Assembly (NCBI GenBank): GCA_016935595.1
Contig: JAFGQQ010000345.1
Location: 1-9,177, forward strand
DNA from: Bacteroidales bacterium
GTDB taxonomy: Bacteria > Bacteroidota > Bacteroidia > Bacteroidales > UBA10428
Direction: 5' to 3'
Length of the DNA: 9,177 bases
Shown here: positions 8,441-9,177 of the stretch, in pieces
How the letters are laid out: every line of letters starts with the position of its first letter
Position numbering within the stretch: position 1 is the stretch's first letter
Made by a program: the position numbers and the translations under genes
The notes under the pieces: model-generated
Told to the model about the DNA's origin: nothing
Seen by the model: only the letters and a program-made list of their open reading frames with translations
The model's database searches: none

Positions 8441-9177
8441 CTCTTCGATAGTAAATCTGATTTTTCCCTTAATTCTGCAGTTGAACCAACAATTTCATTT
8501 ACAGCATTAGCAACTTTTTCACTCATTTTTCTTCCTTTTTCAAATTCTTCTGAAGCATTAACAACTTTCTCCATTATTTTATTAAATAGCTGCTGTATAT
8601 TAATTGTGCTTGGTTTTATTTTTTGGGCTTCTTCGGTAGAATTTTCTGCCAAACGTCTTACTTCCCCTGCAACAACGGCAAAACCTTTTCCTGCCTGTCC
8701 TGCCCTTGCGGCCTCAATAGCTGCGTTTAATGCCAGTAAATTTGTTTGCCTGGTAATATTTTGAATGGAATCGGCTATAACATTAAATTCATCCAGATAA
8801 TTTTTCTGTTCAGAAATTGCCATATTCAAAGTCTCAAAATCTTTATTTAAAACATAAAACATATTTACCATTTCGTGAATAGAGTTCAATTTTGTATTTA
8901 ATTTATCAACTGTAGTCGAAATATTTTCGGCCATTTCGAGTATAGATTTATGTTTGTAATAATGGCAATTCGATTTTTTATTCAACCCGTTATATATTGC
9001 AACTGCCATCTCATAACATGATCCATAACCACAAGATGAACAGTTTAAAATCTCACTTTCATCGTCTTTTTTCATATCACGGTATATTTTTTCAATTGTT
9101 TGATTATTAGGTATCATCAGGTTATTATTAGCCGATTGGTTTAAATAAGTTCGCTTATATAGCCCATCTTCCCAATA
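8437..9177 (-). CDS. Fe-S domain plus MCP signalling domain; probable C-terminal end of a sensory [FeFe]-hydrogenase-like protein, 5' end cut by window
   Basis: The frame is open to the right edge. A Met codon at 9117 could be read as the start, but 20 more codons precede it without a stop and read like protein ([14 protein letters not shown]), so that Met is probably internal. Counting from it, cysteines C26, C29, C34 and C51 ([17 protein letters not shown], then C) form the four-Cys [4Fe-4S] domain of PF04060 type. That domain follows the H-cluster domain in sensory [FeFe]-hydrogenase-like proteins. A coiled coil (about 58-226) follows, with a canonical MCP hairpin tip at about 119-160 ([38 protein letters not shown]) that contacts CheA and CheW. 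There are no membrane helices or HAMP domain here and no C-terminal CheR-tether pentapeptide, so it should be a cytoplasmic redox or H2 sensor feeding a chemotaxis-like pathway. A Pro just after the tip (P169, KIKPSTIN) is unusual in this helix. The hydrogenase part itself lies outside the window and is inferred. Confidence 0.8.
   Translation of the reverse strand, partial: YWEDGLYKRTYLNQSANNNLMIPNNQTIEKIYRDMKKDDESEILNCSSCGYGSCYEMAVAIYNGLNKKSNCHYYKHKSILEMAENISTTVDKLNTKLNSIHEMVNMFYVLNKDFETLNMAISEQKNYLDEFNVIADSIQNITRQTNLLALNAAIEAARAGQAGKGFAVVAGEVRRLAENSTEEAQKIKPSTINIQQLFNKIMEKVVNASEEFEKGRKMSEKVANAVNEIVGSTAELREKSDLLSKS

Noticed and set aside
8437..9117. A complete 226-residue MCP-like protein starting at the Met codon at 9117
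   Set aside because: The frame continues without a stop to the window edge and the extra residues look like real protein leading into the Fe-S domain, so the Met is more likely internal.
1..9177. tRNA or rRNA genes, CRISPR array, insertion sequence, riboswitch, prophage or attachment sites
   Set aside because: Nearly all sequence is accounted for by five coding regions, and the gaps (119, 167 and 73 bases) show no cloverleaf, regular repeats, transposase fragments or conserved leader structure that I can recognise.

Overview
The window reads like a chromosomal segment of an anaerobic member of the Bacteroidota (Bacteroidales/Marinilabiliales type). The DNA is AT-rich and start codons lack clear Shine-Dalgarno sequences. 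Some intergenic matches resemble the Bacteroidetes -7 element (TAnnTTTG). The large DUF2723/GT117-type membrane protein is typical of this phylum, and a hydrogenase-like Fe-S sensor suggests anaerobic life. The assignment is by inference; there is no rRNA or marker gene to fix it.

Layout: the left three quarters is a minus-strand series transcribed right to left: a large GT-C-like membrane glycosyltransferase (7103-3912), a GPH-family cation:sugar symporter (3792-2380), and a GH94 disaccharide phosphorylase that runs off the left edge (2306 to <1). The symporter and phosphorylase form a coherent pair: import of a beta-linked disaccharide with a cation, then phosphorolysis in the cytoplasm to a sugar 1-phosphate plus a free sugar, which saves ATP. 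A good intrinsic-terminator hairpin sits between these two genes, ending about 10-15 bases before the phosphorylase ATG, so the phosphorylase is probably expressed at a different level from the transporter. The GT-C-like gene has its own spacing and probably a separate role in envelope glycosylation.

The right quarter is different. A divergent, AT-rich 167-base intergenic region separates the GT-C-like gene from a plus-strand gene (7271-8440) for a protein resembling FkbO/Hyg5-type chorismatases. Read by eye, it contains three consecutive RidA/YjgF-like units. Its stop codon overlaps that of a convergent minus-strand gene (8437 to >9177). That gene encodes a four-cysteine Fe-S domain followed by a chemotaxis-receptor signalling hairpin, and its frame stays open to the right edge. 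It is most likely the C-terminal end of a sensory [FeFe]-hydrogenase-like protein fused to an MCP output module.

There are no tRNA or rRNA genes, CRISPR arrays, insertion sequences or long repeats that I can see, and no gene-free stretch over 300 bases. The two most interesting items are the hydrogenase-type sensor/MCP fusion and the stand-alone chorismatase-like triple-RidA protein next to it.
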